Source: Thalassococcus arenae (lineage in GTDB: Bacteria; Pseudomonadota; Alphaproteobacteria; Rhodobacterales; Rhodobacteraceae). Taken from it: a DNA stretch of 64,000 nucleotides. The position numbers and the translations under genes were made by a program. The notes under the pieces were generated by a model that had not been told where the DNA came from, made no database searches, and was given only the letters and a program-made list of their open reading frames with translations. This document shows positions 16,595 through 25,078 of the stretch, one piece after another; positions within the stretch are counted from its first letter, which is position 1; each line of letters starts with the position of its first letter. The stretch spans positions 1,779,001 to 1,843,000 of the forward strand of contig NZ_JAHRWL010000001.1 of assembly GCF_019104745.1 (NCBI RefSeq), in the 5' to 3' direction.

Positions 16595-17887
16595 GTGACG
16601 CCGTTGCCGCAATCCGGATTTGCCACCCCGCTTGACCTGCCATGCGGCAGTCGGCTGAAGAACCGGTTCGCCAAAAGCGCGATGACCGAGGCTTTGGCCG
16701 ATGCGAGGGACGCGCCGACCGCGGCGCACCGGACATTGTACAAACGCTGGTCCGAGGGCGGGCTGGCGCTGCAGGTGACGGGCAATGTCATGATCGACCG
16801 GCGCTACCTGGAACGGCCCGGGAACGTGGTGGTCGAAGACGAAAGCGCGATGGGGCCGCTGCGGGATTGGGCCGGCGCTGCCAAGTCCGGCGGCAACCAG
16901 GTCTGGATGCAGATCAGCCATCCGGGCCGGCAATGTCCGATCGTGGTCAACACCCGACCCCTGGCGCCCTCGGACGAAAAACTGCGCATTCTCGGGCTGT
17001 TCGGCAGGCCGAGGGAAATGACCGCCGACGATATCTCGGACGCGATCCAGCGCTACGCCCGCACCGCCGCTATCGCGAGATCGGCCGGTTTCGACGGCGT
17101 GCAGATCCACGCCGCGCATGGCTACCTCATCAGTCAGTTCCTGTCGCCGATCACCAATCGGCGCCCGGATGAATGGGGCGGGTCGCTGGAAAACCGGGCG
17201 CGGTTCCTGCGCCGGGTCTATGCTGCGGTGCGCGCCGCCGTCGGGCCGGATTTCGCCGTGGCGGTCAAGCTCAACTCGGCCGATTTCCAGAAAGGCGGGT
17301 TCAGTTTCGAGGACTGCGCCCGGGTTGCGCAATGGCTGGAACAGGACGGCATCGACCTGATCGAGCTTTCCGGCGGAACCTACGAGCAGATGAGCTTTGT
17401 CAACGGTGCCGAAGACGAACAGCGCGAAAGCACCCGGCGCCGCGAGGCCTATTTTCTGGACTACGCGCGGATGATGCGCCGGGCGGTTTCCGTGCCGATC
17501 ATGGTCACGGGCGGATTTCGCAGCGCCGATGCGATGCAGCGTGCCATTGCCGAAGACGGGATCGACATGGTGGGCCTGGCACGCCCCTTCTGCATCCAGC
17601 CCGACGCCGCGGCCGCCCTGCTGAACGGGACGAAAGACCGCGTCGGGATCGAAGAAGACGGGCTGACGATCGGGCGGGGGCAGCTGGGGCTGAACGCGCG
17701 GAACTGGCTGGTCGGGCTGATCAACACCGTGTCGCGCGTCGAATACCATGCCTGGCAGATGGCGCGGATGTCGCGCGGGCTGAACCCGCAAACCGACGCC
17801 CGGGCCAACGCGATCGGCTACTTCCTGTGGTACCTGAACCGGACGACCCTGCTTGCCCTGCGCCGCAAGATCGCGCAGGCGTTCTGA
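16595..17887 (+). CDS. Old yellow enzyme family NADH:flavin oxidoreductase
   Basis: A 430-residue FMN-dependent TIM-barrel oxidoreductase of the OYE family, expected to reduce activated alkenes or related electrophiles. The FMN/substrate motif HAAHGYLISQFLSP, the WGGSLENR segment and the C-terminal PIMVTGGFRS...VGLARPF phosphate-binding part are in order. It stops after the barrel plus about 90 residues, so it has no 4Fe-4S and dinucleotide domains of the 2,4-dienoyl-CoA reductase type. The start is a GTG at 16595; the nearby ATG at 16584 is closed by a stop after four codons. It stands alone 241 bases downstream of the tRNA; that spacer holds only a small 7-bp hairpin at 16378-16394. Confidence 0.9.
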   Translation: MTPLPQSGFATPLDLPCGSRLKNRFAKSAMTEALADARDAPTAAHRTLYKRWSEGGLALQVTGNVMIDRRYLERPGNVVVEDESAMGPLRDWAGAAKSGGNQVWMQISHPGRQCPIVVNTRPLAPSDEKLRILGLFGRPREMTADDISDAIQRYARTAAIARSAGFDGVQIHAAHGYLISQFLSPITNRRPDEWGGSLENRARFLRRVYAAVRAAVGPDFAVAVKLNSADFQKGGFSFEDCARVAQWLEQDGIDLIELSGGTYEQMSFVNGAEDEQRESTRRREAYFLDYARMMRRAVSVPIMVTGGFRSADAMQRAIAEDGIDMVGLARPFCIQPDAAAALLNGTKDRVGIEEDGLTIGRGQLGLNARNWLVGLINTVSRVEYHAWQMARMSRGLNPQTDARANAIGYFLWYLNRTTLLALRRKIAQAF

Positions 17888-18063
17888 GCGGGCCGGGCGG
17901 TTCTTTGACCGCCGGGGCCGGAACCGACATGGACGCGGTCGCGCGGCCTGACGCAGGTCGGGTTCCGAAAGAGGCACCGGTTTGGCCGATTTGTTTGTGT
18001 CCCTCGGCAACGGACCTGCTAAGCTACGTGAACAGCCGTCAAAAGAACGGTGTGAGGAAAGAG

Positions 18064-18531
18064 ATGCCAGAGGTCGGAGAGCAGATAGCCGCCTTGCCGA
18101 TGAAATGGGACGACAAGGACAACCTGCGCGTCCTGATGGTCACGTCCCGTGATACCGGCCGCTGGGTCATGCCCAAGGGCTGGGAAATGGACGGCAAGAA
18201 ACCTTGGGCCGCCGCCAAGATCGAGGCGCTCGAGGAAGCCGGCGCCAAGGGGTATATCGGCGAGGAATGCATCGGCACCTACCGCTATCCCAAGATCATG
18301 GACGATGGCCGCATCGTGCCGTGTGTGGTGCGCGTCTATCCGATGATCGTGGAAAAGCTGCTGCGCGACTGGAAAGAACGCGGGCAGCGGCGCCGCAAAT
18401 GGTTCTCGCCCAAGGCGGCTTCAAAGCGGGTCGACGAACCCGACCTGGCCCAATTGCTTGTGGGTCTGGCCAGGAAACCTCACAAGCAACCGATCATCCG
18501 CAACCTGCTCGACAACACCGCGCAGGGCTAG
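18064..18531 (+). CDS. NUDIX hydrolase (diphosphoinositol polyphosphate phosphohydrolase-like)
   Basis: A 155-residue NUDIX protein. The Nudix helix region reads PKGWEMDGK followed by IEALEEAGAKG: the EE pair that binds metal is kept, but the first glutamate and the arginine of the classical box are replaced by Lys and Ile. Such basic-rich Nudix proteins with WVMPKGW resemble the DIPP/ApnA hydrolase group. The start is at ATG 18064, directly after GAGGAAAGAG; upstream in-frame sequence is not coding-like. The final 4 bases (CTAG) overlap the stop of the convergent peroxidase gene. Confidence 0.85.
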   Translation: MPEVGEQIAALPMKWDDKDNLRVLMVTSRDTGRWVMPKGWEMDGKKPWAAAKIEALEEAGAKGYIGEECIGTYRYPKIMDDGRIVPCVVRVYPMIVEKLLRDWKERGQRRRKWFSPKAASKRVDEPDLAQLLVGLARKPHKQPIIRNLLDNTAQG

Positions 18532-19796
18532 TCCACGGGCAAGCCGCTGGGAACGCGGTCGGGACGGCCAAGCGGCCGATCGAACGCGGTGCGGCCGGTC
18601 AGGCAATTCAGAAAGGCCTCGATATCGTCGATCTGGGTTTCGGTCAGTGCCACCGGCGTGACCTGGACAGCAGCGATCTGGCGGGCCATCTCGCGGCCGT
18701 CCTGCCGGATGATGAAATCGGTGGCGGCCAACCAGGGTGCGTCGGGCAGATGCGCCATCTCCGGCGTCCAGGCCGCGGCGCTTGCTGCCGGGTCGGCCAT
18801 GTGCCGGATCATGCTGCGCAGGTCCGGAAAGGCGCCGTTATGCCCATAAGGTGCGGTCAGCGCGACGTTGCGCAGGGGCAGGGTGCGGAACTTGTAGGCA
18901 TCCTCCAGATCGTCTGTCGCACCCATCCTGCCGACATCGCGCGGGATCGGATCGAAAGGCCGTGTCCGGCCCGGACCAAAGCCCGGGATGCCCATGGCGT
19001 GGAATTGCTGGTCGGTGAACAGCGGGCCGGAATGACAGGTGGAACAGCCCGCCTGCCCGAAGAACAGCTGCCGCCCGCGCTCGGCCGCCTCGGGCAGGGG
19101 CGTGCCATCGCGCAACCAGTCATCGTAGGGGCTGTCGAAGTTTCGCCATTCGGTGCCGATAAAGGCGGCGATGGCGTTGCCGATCTCGACGATGGTGACG
19201 TCTTCGGGGCGTTCGACATGGTCGAAGGCGGCGACGAACATCTCGCCGTATTCCGGGATCGTGCGCACCCGCTTGGCGATGATCGGCCAGGCGCCGTCGA
19301 TGCGTTTCTTCACGGCGCCGCCGATCTCGTTTTCCTCCGACGCGCCGGCCATCTCGGCATCCGACGTCATCGGGAACAGCGCCTGCGCGGCGATGATCGA
19401 GTTCAGACCTTTCGGCAACCGTTCCTCGGCCGGGCTGTCGAAGCCGTTGCCGTAGAGATCCGACACCGACAACCGCCCGTCATGGAACAGCACGGTCACG
19501 TCCTTGTGGCCCAGGTTCCAAAGTGCAGGCGCGTGCCGCGGGATACGCTTTTCGATGCGGTCCTTGCCGGTTCCGGCGGTGCGTTTCGGCCCCAGGCCGA
19601 CACCGCCTTCGCCGATGCCCAGGCTCAGCCCGTCGGCGCCGCCAAGGTCGTGGTGATGGCAGGTGCCGCAGCTGATGTTGCGGTTGCCGCTGAGGATCTT
19701 GTCGTAGAACAGCAATTGCCCGATCCGGGCTTGCGCCGGGTCGAAGGGCAGGAAATCATCCTCGGACAGCGGGTTTGCCGACACCGGCAATGCCAT
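18528..19796 (-). CDS. Di-heme cytochrome c peroxidase family protein (start uncertain)
   Basis: A periplasmic electron-transfer or peroxidase protein of the CcpA/MauG family, 422 residues from ATG 19796. Two haem-binding motifs are visible, CGTCH at residues 43-47 and CSTCH further on, in the usual two-domain arrangement. The ATG cannot be the real start: the sequence reads MALPVSANPLSEDD, only the tail of a signal peptide. The frame upstream (AHFGLASLLVLG) completes a good signal peptide but offers only ATT (19835) or CTG (19820) as start codons before it becomes antisense to the divergent Sel1 gene at 19827. Converges with the NUDIX gene. Confidence 0.85.
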   Translation of the reverse strand: MALPVSANPLSEDDFLPFDPAQARIGQLLFYDKILSGNRNISCGTCHHHDLGGADGLSLGIGEGGVGLGPKRTAGTGKDRIEKRIPRHAPALWNLGHKDVTVLFHDGRLSVSDLYGNGFDSPAEERLPKGLNSIIAAQALFPMTSDAEMAGASEENEIGGAVKKRIDGAWPIIAKRVRTIPEYGEMFVAAFDHVERPEDVTIVEIGNAIAAFIGTEWRNFDSPYDDWLRDGTPLPEAAERGRQLFFGQAGCSTCHSGPLFTDQQFHAMGIPGFGPGRTRPFDPIPRDVGRMGATDDLEDAYKFRTLPLRNVALTAPYGHNGAFPDLRSMIRHMADPAASAAAWTPEMAHLPDAPWLAATDFIIRQDGREMARQIAAVQVTPVALTETQIDDIEAFLNCLTGRTAFDRPLGRPDRVPSGLPVD

Positions 19797-19826
19797 GCCC
19801 AGAACCAGAAGCGAGGCCAGACCGAA

Positions 19827-20327
19827 ATGAGCAATCTGTCCCGAAATGCCTTCGTTCGGGTCGTGTTGGTCACCCTGTCGCTGCTTGCGGCGGCGCCGAC
19901 GTCCGCCGATATCGAAGAAGCGCGTGACCTGATGGAGGCCGGCCGTTTTGTCGAGGCGCGTGACGCGCTGTGGCCCGCGGCGCGGTCCGGGAATGCCGAT
20001 GCCGAGGAGCTCATCGGGGTCATGTATGCCCTGGGCCTCGGCGTTGAGCAGGACTATGTCCGCGCTTTCGAGTGGTATCTGCGTAGCGCGATGAAGGGCC
20101 ATCCCGGCGCGCAATCCGGCGTCGGGTGGTATTACGAGACCGGGCTCGGCCTGCCGGCCCCCGATCTGGTTCGCGCCTACCTTTGGTACAGGCTCAGCAC
20201 CATCGGGGGCGACCCCGATGCCGCGATTTCGGTCGAAGAGGTGGCCAAGAAGATGACCCCCGAAGAGATTGAATACGCTCATGATCTAATCAACGATTAT
20301 AAAATTTGGCTCTATCCGTTCCGCTAG
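19827..20327 (+). CDS. Exported Sel1-repeat protein
   Basis: A 166-residue protein with an N-terminal signal peptide (hydrophobic VVLVTLSLLAAAP, cleavage near residue 27) and two Sel1-type TPR-like repeats: AEELIGVMYALGLGVEQDY and AQSGVGWYYETGLG, each with the A-x-W-Y pattern after it. Sel1 proteins act as scaffolds for protein contacts. It is divergent from, and its start overlaps, the signal-peptide region of the peroxidase gene, so the two may be co-regulated. The last 60 bases are clearly more AT-rich than the surroundings. Confidence 0.85.
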   Translation: MSNLSRNAFVRVVLVTLSLLAAAPTSADIEEARDLMEAGRFVEARDALWPAARSGNADAEELIGVMYALGLGVEQDYVRAFEWYLRSAMKGHPGAQSGVGWYYETGLGLPAPDLVRAYLWYRLSTIGGDPDAAISVEEVAKKMTPEEIEYAHDLINDYKIWLYPFR

Positions 20328-20474
20328 TGTGCCGTTCACGGTCCCGTGAAGCAAGGATTCGCATTCGGAACAGGCGATATTTTCCAGATCAATTCCGGAA
20401 TAGCCGACCTTTGCGGCATTGTTGCGGGATCCAGGACAATACCTGCTGTCCGCCACGCCTGAACACGCATGAAA

Positions 20475-20503
20475 AAAGCCGCGCCCGGTCGGGGCGCGGC
20501 TTT
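20475..20503 (-). terminator. Intrinsic terminator of the TRAP operon
   Basis: A 12-bp perfect stem (AAAGCCGCGCCC / GGGCGCGGCTTT, loop of five bases) lies 22 bases beyond the dctP stop. On the minus strand it runs into TTTTTTC, a typical intrinsic terminator. The convergent Sel1 gene ends 147 bases away with only a small TTCACGG/CCGTGAA hairpin at 20335-20350. Confidence 0.85.
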
Positions 20504-20524
20504 GGTATTCCGGTATCCTTCCGG

Positions 20525-21583
20525 TCAGTTCAGGTCCGACTCGTAGGCCTTGGCCAGCTCCGCTTCGGCCGCGGCTACCGCGGCGGTCAGCGCCTCGTAG
20601 ATTTCGGGGCCGCCGGTCACGTTTTCCTGGAACCAGGCGAAAACCGGCTCGGCCGCGGCCTTGAACGCGGCCTTTTCTTCGGGCGAGGGGACATAGACGT
20701 CACCGCCAGCGGCGAGGAATTCCTGGTAGGCCTGGATCGACTTGCGCTTGGGCGAGGCAAAGGTGGCCTGCTGGAGCGCGGCGAAGCCGTCGACCACGAC
20801 CTTGCGCATCTCTTCGGGCATGCCGAGGAACTTTTCGTTGTTCATCACCCAGATCGCGCCCATGTAGGCGTGACCGTCCAGTGTCAGGTATTTCAGGCCG
20901 GCTTCGGGGAACTTCATGTTCATGATGTCGGTGATGCCGTTCGCGGTGCCCTCGACCACCTTGGTCTGCAGCGACGTGAACAGCTCGGGCCATGAAATCG
21001 GGGTCGGTGATGCACCCATGGCCTTGACCAGTTCCTGCGGCAGGTCGGCGACCACCGTGCGCATCTTGAGACCGGTGAGGTCGGCCGGACCGGTGACCCG
21101 GCGCTCGGTATTGGCGAAGCCGCGCCAGCCGCCGGTGTTGCCGATGGTCATGATGCGGATGGTGTTGCCGGAATCGGCCAGTGCCATGTCGCGCATCTTG
21201 CGGGTGAAATCACCCGACAGCACCATCTCGGCCACGCGGTCGTCCGACATCAGGTAGGGCAGGTCCAGCACCTGAACGTACGGAAAGATGCCCGCCGCGC
21301 CACCCGAGGTGGTGACGAAGACGTCGATCGTGCCGTCGGCCACGCCCTGCAGGCATTCCGCGCCGCCCGAGCAAAGCTGCGTGCCGATGAACAGCTCGAC
21401 CGCGATCGCGCCGTTCGATGCCTTTTCGACGTAATCCTTGAAGACGACCAGGCCGTCATAGTCTTCGTCGTTCTCGTTCGAGTTCGCGGTGGCGCGGATG
21501 GTGAAATCCTGCGCGGCGGCGATGGTCGCCCCGCCCGCCAGCAGCGCCGCAGTCAGCGTCGCCTTGATGAGACCGTTGATCAT
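20525..21583 (-). CDS. TRAP transporter solute-binding protein (DctP type)
   Basis: Periplasmic receptor of a tripartite ATP-independent transporter; 352 residues with a signal peptide ending near residue 24 (AAAQD). The DctP-family core is visible: GLKMRT with the arginine that binds the carboxylate (or other anionic group) of the ligand, then PISWPELFTSLQTKVVEG and the NMKF/LTLDGH segment. It is the last gene of the dctQMP group and is followed by a strong terminator. Its position behind the monooxygenase, reductase and flavin reductase genes suggests that the ligand is their substrate; sulfoquinovose or a glycoside of it is proposed, not shown. Confidence 0.9.
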   Translation of the reverse strand: MINGLIKATLTAALLAGGATIAAAQDFTIRATANSNENDEDYDGLVVFKDYVEKASNGAIAVELFIGTQLCSGGAECLQGVADGTIDVFVTTSGGAAGIFPYVQVLDLPYLMSDDRVAEMVLSGDFTRKMRDMALADSGNTIRIMTIGNTGGWRGFANTERRVTGPADLTGLKMRTVVADLPQELVKAMGASPTPISWPELFTSLQTKVVEGTANGITDIMNMKFPEAGLKYLTLDGHAYMGAIWVMNNEKFLGMPEEMRKVVVDGFAALQQATFASPKRKSIQAYQEFLAAGGDVYVPSPEEKAAFKAAAEPVFAWFQENVTGGPEIYEALTAAVAAAEAELAKAYESDLN

Positions 21584-21640
21584 GGTTTTTCTCTCCCTGT
21601 TGGTCTTGGTCCGTATTGGGCCATGCGGCCCGGTTGATCG

Positions 21641-22933
21641 TCAATCCGCAAACCCCGTGAGCCTGGGGATCGTCATGGAAATCTCGGGGATGAAGGTGAT
21701 CAGGAAGATCACCAGGATCTCGACGGCAAGGAAGGGCAAAATCGCCTTGGAAATCGTTTCGACCTTTTCGCCGCTGACCGACGAGGCGACGAACAGCACC
21801 AGCCCCATCGGCGGCGTGGCAAGGCCCACGGTCAGGTTGACGCTCATGATGATGGCGAAGTGGATCGGATCGATGCCAAGGTCGGTGAAGATCGGCGCCA
21901 GGATCGGGCCGAGGATGATGATCGCCGGGCCCGCGTCCAGGAACATGCCGACGACGAACAGCAGCAGGTTGATCAGGAACAGCAGGACCAGCGGATTTTC
22001 CGAAAGCGACAGGATGTAGGCGGCCAGGATTTCAGGGGTGTGGCTGAGGCTGACCACGGTCTTGAACGCCATCGCGGCGCCGACCAGCAGCAAAACCACG
22101 GCCGAGGTCATCGCGGCCTGGCTCAGGACGTCGGGCAGGTCGCGCAGGCGCAGCGTGCGCAGAACGAACATGCCGATGATGATCGCGTAGGCCACCGCCA
22201 CGGCGGCGGCCTCGGTGGGTGTGAACACCCCGCCCAGGATGCCGCCCAGGATGATGACCGGGGTCATCAACGGGAAGAACGCCTTGAGGCTGGCCTGTCC
22301 GCGTTCGCCCCAGGTCGCCTTGTTGCGCGAGGCCGGAAAGTCGTAGCGGTCGGCCATGAACTTGACCATGACCATCAGGCCGACGCCCACCAGGATTCCC
22401 GGGACGATCCCGGCCAGGAACAGCGCGGCGACGGATTCGCCCATCACGTAGGCATAGATGATCATGATGCCCGAAGGCGGAATGATCGGCCCGATCACCG
22501 AAGATGCGGCGGTGATCGCGGCGGCGAAGCGGCGGGTATAGCCTTCCTTCTGCATCGCGGGGATCAGCATCGAGCCGAGCGCCGAGGTATCGGCGACCGC
22601 CGAACCGGAAAGACCCGCGAACAGCATCGAGGACAGCACGTTGACATGCGCCAGACCGCCGCGCAGGTGGCCCATCAGCGCCTGGCTGAATTCGACCAGC
22701 CGTTCGGTGATGCCGCCGCGATTCATCAACTCGCCCGCGAGCATGAAGAACGGGATCGCCATCAGCGGAAAGCTGTCCATGCCGTTGTAGACGTTGCGGT
22801 AGAGCAGGGCGAGATCGCGCTCCTGCCCGTTCAGCATCAGCAGGATGCCCGGTGCGGCGAGCATCCCGAAGAACACCGGCAGACCGATCATCAGGAACAG
22901 CAGGAAAAGGGGAAGGAACCAGACCAGCATCAT
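21641..22933 (-). CDS. TRAP transporter large permease (DctM type)
   Basis: The 430-residue large membrane subunit that carries the sodium-coupled transport cycle, with about twelve hydrophobic segments along its length. DctM hallmarks include the N-terminal LFLMIGLPVFFGM, the FFMLAGELMNRGGIT segment, SAVADTSALGSMLIPAM and IPPSGIMIIYAYVMGE. The ATG overlaps the dctQ stop by four bases (ATGA at 22930-22933), and dctP follows after a 57-base gap with its own ribosome binding site. Substrate specificity is set by the binding protein. Confidence 0.94.
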   Translation of the reverse strand: MMLVWFLPLFLLFLMIGLPVFFGMLAAPGILLMLNGQERDLALLYRNVYNGMDSFPLMAIPFFMLAGELMNRGGITERLVEFSQALMGHLRGGLAHVNVLSSMLFAGLSGSAVADTSALGSMLIPAMQKEGYTRRFAAAITAASSVIGPIIPPSGIMIIYAYVMGESVAALFLAGIVPGILVGVGLMVMVKFMADRYDFPASRNKATWGERGQASLKAFFPLMTPVIILGGILGGVFTPTEAAAVAVAYAIIIGMFVLRTLRLRDLPDVLSQAAMTSAVVLLLVGAAMAFKTVVSLSHTPEILAAYILSLSENPLVLLFLINLLLFVVGMFLDAGPAIIILGPILAPIFTDLGIDPIHFAIIMSVNLTVGLATPPMGLVLFVASSVSGEKVETISKAILPFLAVEILVIFLITFIPEISMTIPRLTGFAD

Positions 22934-23514
22934 TCCACCGTGAGATCAGCGTGCATTTGTGGGCGAAGGCGGTCTTCGCCGCCCAGAAGGGTCACGACCT
23001 GGCGCAGGATCAGTTCGATATTCACCGCCAGCAGCAGCCAGAGCCCGACATACAGCGACATGTACATCCAGGCGAGTTTCAGCTTGAACCCCTTCTGGCC
23101 GATCAATTCCATCGGCACGTAGAGCGAGGACGAGGCGAAGAGCCAGCCGGAGTTGACGTGCTTGATGCCGAATTGCAGACCCACGATCAGCACGAGGCCC
23201 GACAGGATCAGCAGCGCCAGCGCCAGCGTCGCGCCAAGCGCGCGCGGCAGCAGCGCCGTCAGCATGTCGATCGCCACGAACCCGCCGCGCCGATACGCGG
23301 TCGGCGCCATCAGGCCGGTCATCCACAGCATCAGGAAGCGGGCCAGTTCCTCGGGCCAGGGCTGGGCGTTGTTCAGCACGTAGCGGAAAAAGACCTGTGC
23401 CAGGATCGCGACCACCATCAGTGCGATGCAGGCGATGCCGATCCAGCGCCCGATCCGCAGGACATGGTCCAGTGCGAATTGCAGGGGGCGCAGGATCCCC
23501 AGCAATGCGGCCAT
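22930..23514 (-). CDS. TRAP transporter small permease (DctQ type)
   Basis: The 194-residue small membrane subunit of the TRAP system, with four hydrophobic segments and the DctQ signature around FRYVLNNAQPWPEELARFLMLW. The start at ATG 23514 gives the expected short cytoplasmic N-terminus; longer in-frame extensions overlap the flavin reductase gene and look non-coding. The gap to the flavin reductase stop is about 60 bases, so the TRAP genes may be read from the same transcript as the enzymes. Confidence 0.9.
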   Translation of the reverse strand: MAALLGILRPLQFALDHVLRIGRWIGIACIALMVVAILAQVFFRYVLNNAQPWPEELARFLMLWMTGLMAPTAYRRGGFVAIDMLTALLPRALGATLALALLILSGLVLIVGLQFGIKHVNSGWLFASSSLYVPMELIGQKGFKLKLAWMYMSLYVGLWLLLAVNIELILRQVVTLLGGEDRLRPQMHADLTVE

Positions 23515-23573
23515 AGGCCGTCCCTCCCTTGTGGCGGGCGCAAGCGGCTCCTCTCCGCCTGCATCCCTGTTGT

Positions 23574-24080
23574 TCACGACGGTTCGGTGAAACCGCCGTA
23601 TTGGCCGCCGAAGAACAGCAGCGGGGTGCCGGCACGCGTGCTGACGCGGGTCACGCGGGCGACGACGATCGAGTGATCGCCGCCATCGTGCACCGCGTGC
23701 TGCGTGCATTCGAATCGCGACAGGCAATTGTTGATCAACGGCACGCCGTTCGGTCCGGTTTCCCAGTCCAGCCCGTCGAACGCGTCGCCCCGGCGGGCAA
23801 ATCCGCTGCAGATATGGGCCTGTTCGGCGCCCATGACGTGCACGGCGAAATTGTCGGCGGCCATGAAGAAGGGGTAGCGCGTCGAACTTTTGGCCGGAGA
23901 CCACAGCACAAGCGGCGGGTCCAGCGACACGCTGGCGAAGCTGTTGGCGGTAATACCCAGCGGACCGGCGCGCGTGGCACAGGTCACGACGGTCACGCCG
24001 GTACCGAACCGGCCCAGGGCATCGCGAAAGGCGCGGCTGTCCCTGGTGGACGGGTCGAAGCTGGAGGACAGCGCGTTCAT
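23574..24080 (-). CDS. Flavin reductase-like domain protein (SmoA-like candidate)
   Basis: A 168-residue flavin reductase of the HpaC/flavin_Reduct family that supplies reduced FMN to two-component monooxygenases. Family features are RDALGRFGTGVTVVTC, GITANSFASVSLDPPLVLWS, FAVHVMG and the C-terminal LLFFGGQYGGF. It lies 3 bases downstream of the aldo/keto reductase and in the same transcription unit as the SsuD-like monooxygenase, the natural partner. In the sulfoquinovose monooxygenase pathway of Agrobacterium this role is played by SmoA, a protein of the same family and size. Biochemical partner assignment is inference from context. Confidence 0.9.
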   Translation of the reverse strand: MNALSSSFDPSTRDSRAFRDALGRFGTGVTVVTCATRAGPLGITANSFASVSLDPPLVLWSPAKSSTRYPFFMAADNFAVHVMGAEQAHICSGFARRGDAFDGLDWETGPNGVPLINNCLSRFECTQHAVHDGGDHSIVVARVTRVSTRAGTPLLFFGGQYGGFTEPS

Positions 24081-24083
24081 CGT

Positions 24084-24971
24084 TCAGGCGACCTCGTGTC
24101 CGAGGGCGAGGGTGTATAGGTCAAACCATGTCTCCCGATCCATGCGGACCTTCGCAGCATCGCCGATGCGGGCGATCCGGTCCAGATTATTGGTGCCGAG
24201 GACAGGTAGGATGCGGGCTGGATGGGCCAAGAGCCAGGCGACCGCGACGGCGGCGTCGTCGGTGCCCTGTTCCGCGCCGATCTCGCTCAGGCGGGCACGC
24301 AGAGCGGTGTGCTTGCCGTCGAACAGGGCGCCGCCGCCCAGGGGCGACCAGGCCATGATCGGCTGGCCGTGGCGCTGGTGGAATGCGACATCGCCGTTGG
24401 TGAAGGGCGTGTGGTGCAGCAGGCTGATCTCGATCTGGTTGGTCACCAGGGGCGTTTTCATCGCCGATTGCAGCAATTCCCAGTCCCAGGGCCGGAAGTT
24501 CGACACCCCGACGGCGCGGACCTTGCCGGATTTCACAACTTCGTCCAGCGCGGCGCCGGTCTCGAAATGATCCATCATCGGATCGGGGCGATGGATCAGC
24601 AGCAGGTCGATATGGTCGATCTTCATCAGCCGCAGCGAATGGTCGACCGAGGCCAGGATATGCGCGCGCGAGGTGTCGTAGTGCTTGACGCGGGCATCGG
24701 CGTAACGCCCGACCGGCGCGACGATGTCGCATTTCGTGACGATCTCGATCCGGTGGCGCAGCTCGGGCGTCAGTGCGTTGCCCAGGATCTCCTCGGCCTC
24801 GTAGCCGCCATAGATGTCGGCCTGGTCCATCGTCGTGATGCCCTGGTCGAGACAGGCGGCGATCTTATTGCGGACGTGGTCGGCGGTGGTGTTGTCGTCA
24901 TCGCCGAGGCGCCACATGCCGTAGACCAGGCGGCTCATCTCCAGCGCGTCGTTCAGTCTGATCCGGTCCAT
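24084..24971 (-). CDS. Aldo/keto reductase (SmoB-like candidate)
   Basis: A 295-residue NAD(P)H-dependent TIM-barrel reductase. The catalytic tetrad is complete: Asp49, Tyr54 (DQADIYGGY), Lys80 (IVTKCDI) and His127 (LLIHRPDP), with the late SNFRPW and LGTNN segments that contact the cofactor. Overall it resembles the YdhF group. The start at MDRIRLNDALEMSRL follows the non-coding repeat-bearing spacer after the monooxygenase. In sulfo-SMO metabolism an aldo/keto reductase (SmoB) reduces 6-oxo-glucose, the product of desulfonation, to glucose; the location between a monooxygenase and a flavin reductase gene suggests this role. Confidence 0.88.
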   Translation of the reverse strand: MDRIRLNDALEMSRLVYGMWRLGDDDNTTADHVRNKIAACLDQGITTMDQADIYGGYEAEEILGNALTPELRHRIEIVTKCDIVAPVGRYADARVKHYDTSRAHILASVDHSLRLMKIDHIDLLLIHRPDPMMDHFETGAALDEVVKSGKVRAVGVSNFRPWDWELLQSAMKTPLVTNQIEISLLHHTPFTNGDVAFHQRHGQPIMAWSPLGGGALFDGKHTALRARLSEIGAEQGTDDAAVAVAWLLAHPARILPVLGTNNLDRIARIGDAAKVRMDRETWFDLYTLALGHEVA

Positions 24972-25048
24972 CTCGTGTCCATCGTCTTCGTCCTCCGAAC
25001 ACCCGGCCCCCAGCCGGGGCTTCGTGTCGGCGGCATTTGTTCCGTGAT

Positions 25049-25069
25049 GTCCCGGATCAGGTCCGGGAC
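25049..25069. repeat. REP-like palindrome in the monooxygenase-AKR spacer
   Basis: GTCCCGGA, loop TCAGG, TCCGGGAC: a perfect 8-bp inverted repeat in the 107-base gap between the two genes. No poly-T follows on the minus strand. The sequence is of a kind commonly dispersed in alphaproteobacterial genomes, so it may be a REP-type element or an mRNA processing or stabilising hairpin. Confidence 0.5.
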
Positions 25070-25078
25070 TGCGGTATT

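Noticed and set aside
16309-18010. Minus-strand frames that start or end in the tRNA and encode peptides such as EEDSNPRPLDS and GGFEPPTP
   Set aside because: These peptides are the well-known artefact of translating a tRNA antisense strand; the rest of each frame is antisense to the ene-reductase gene.
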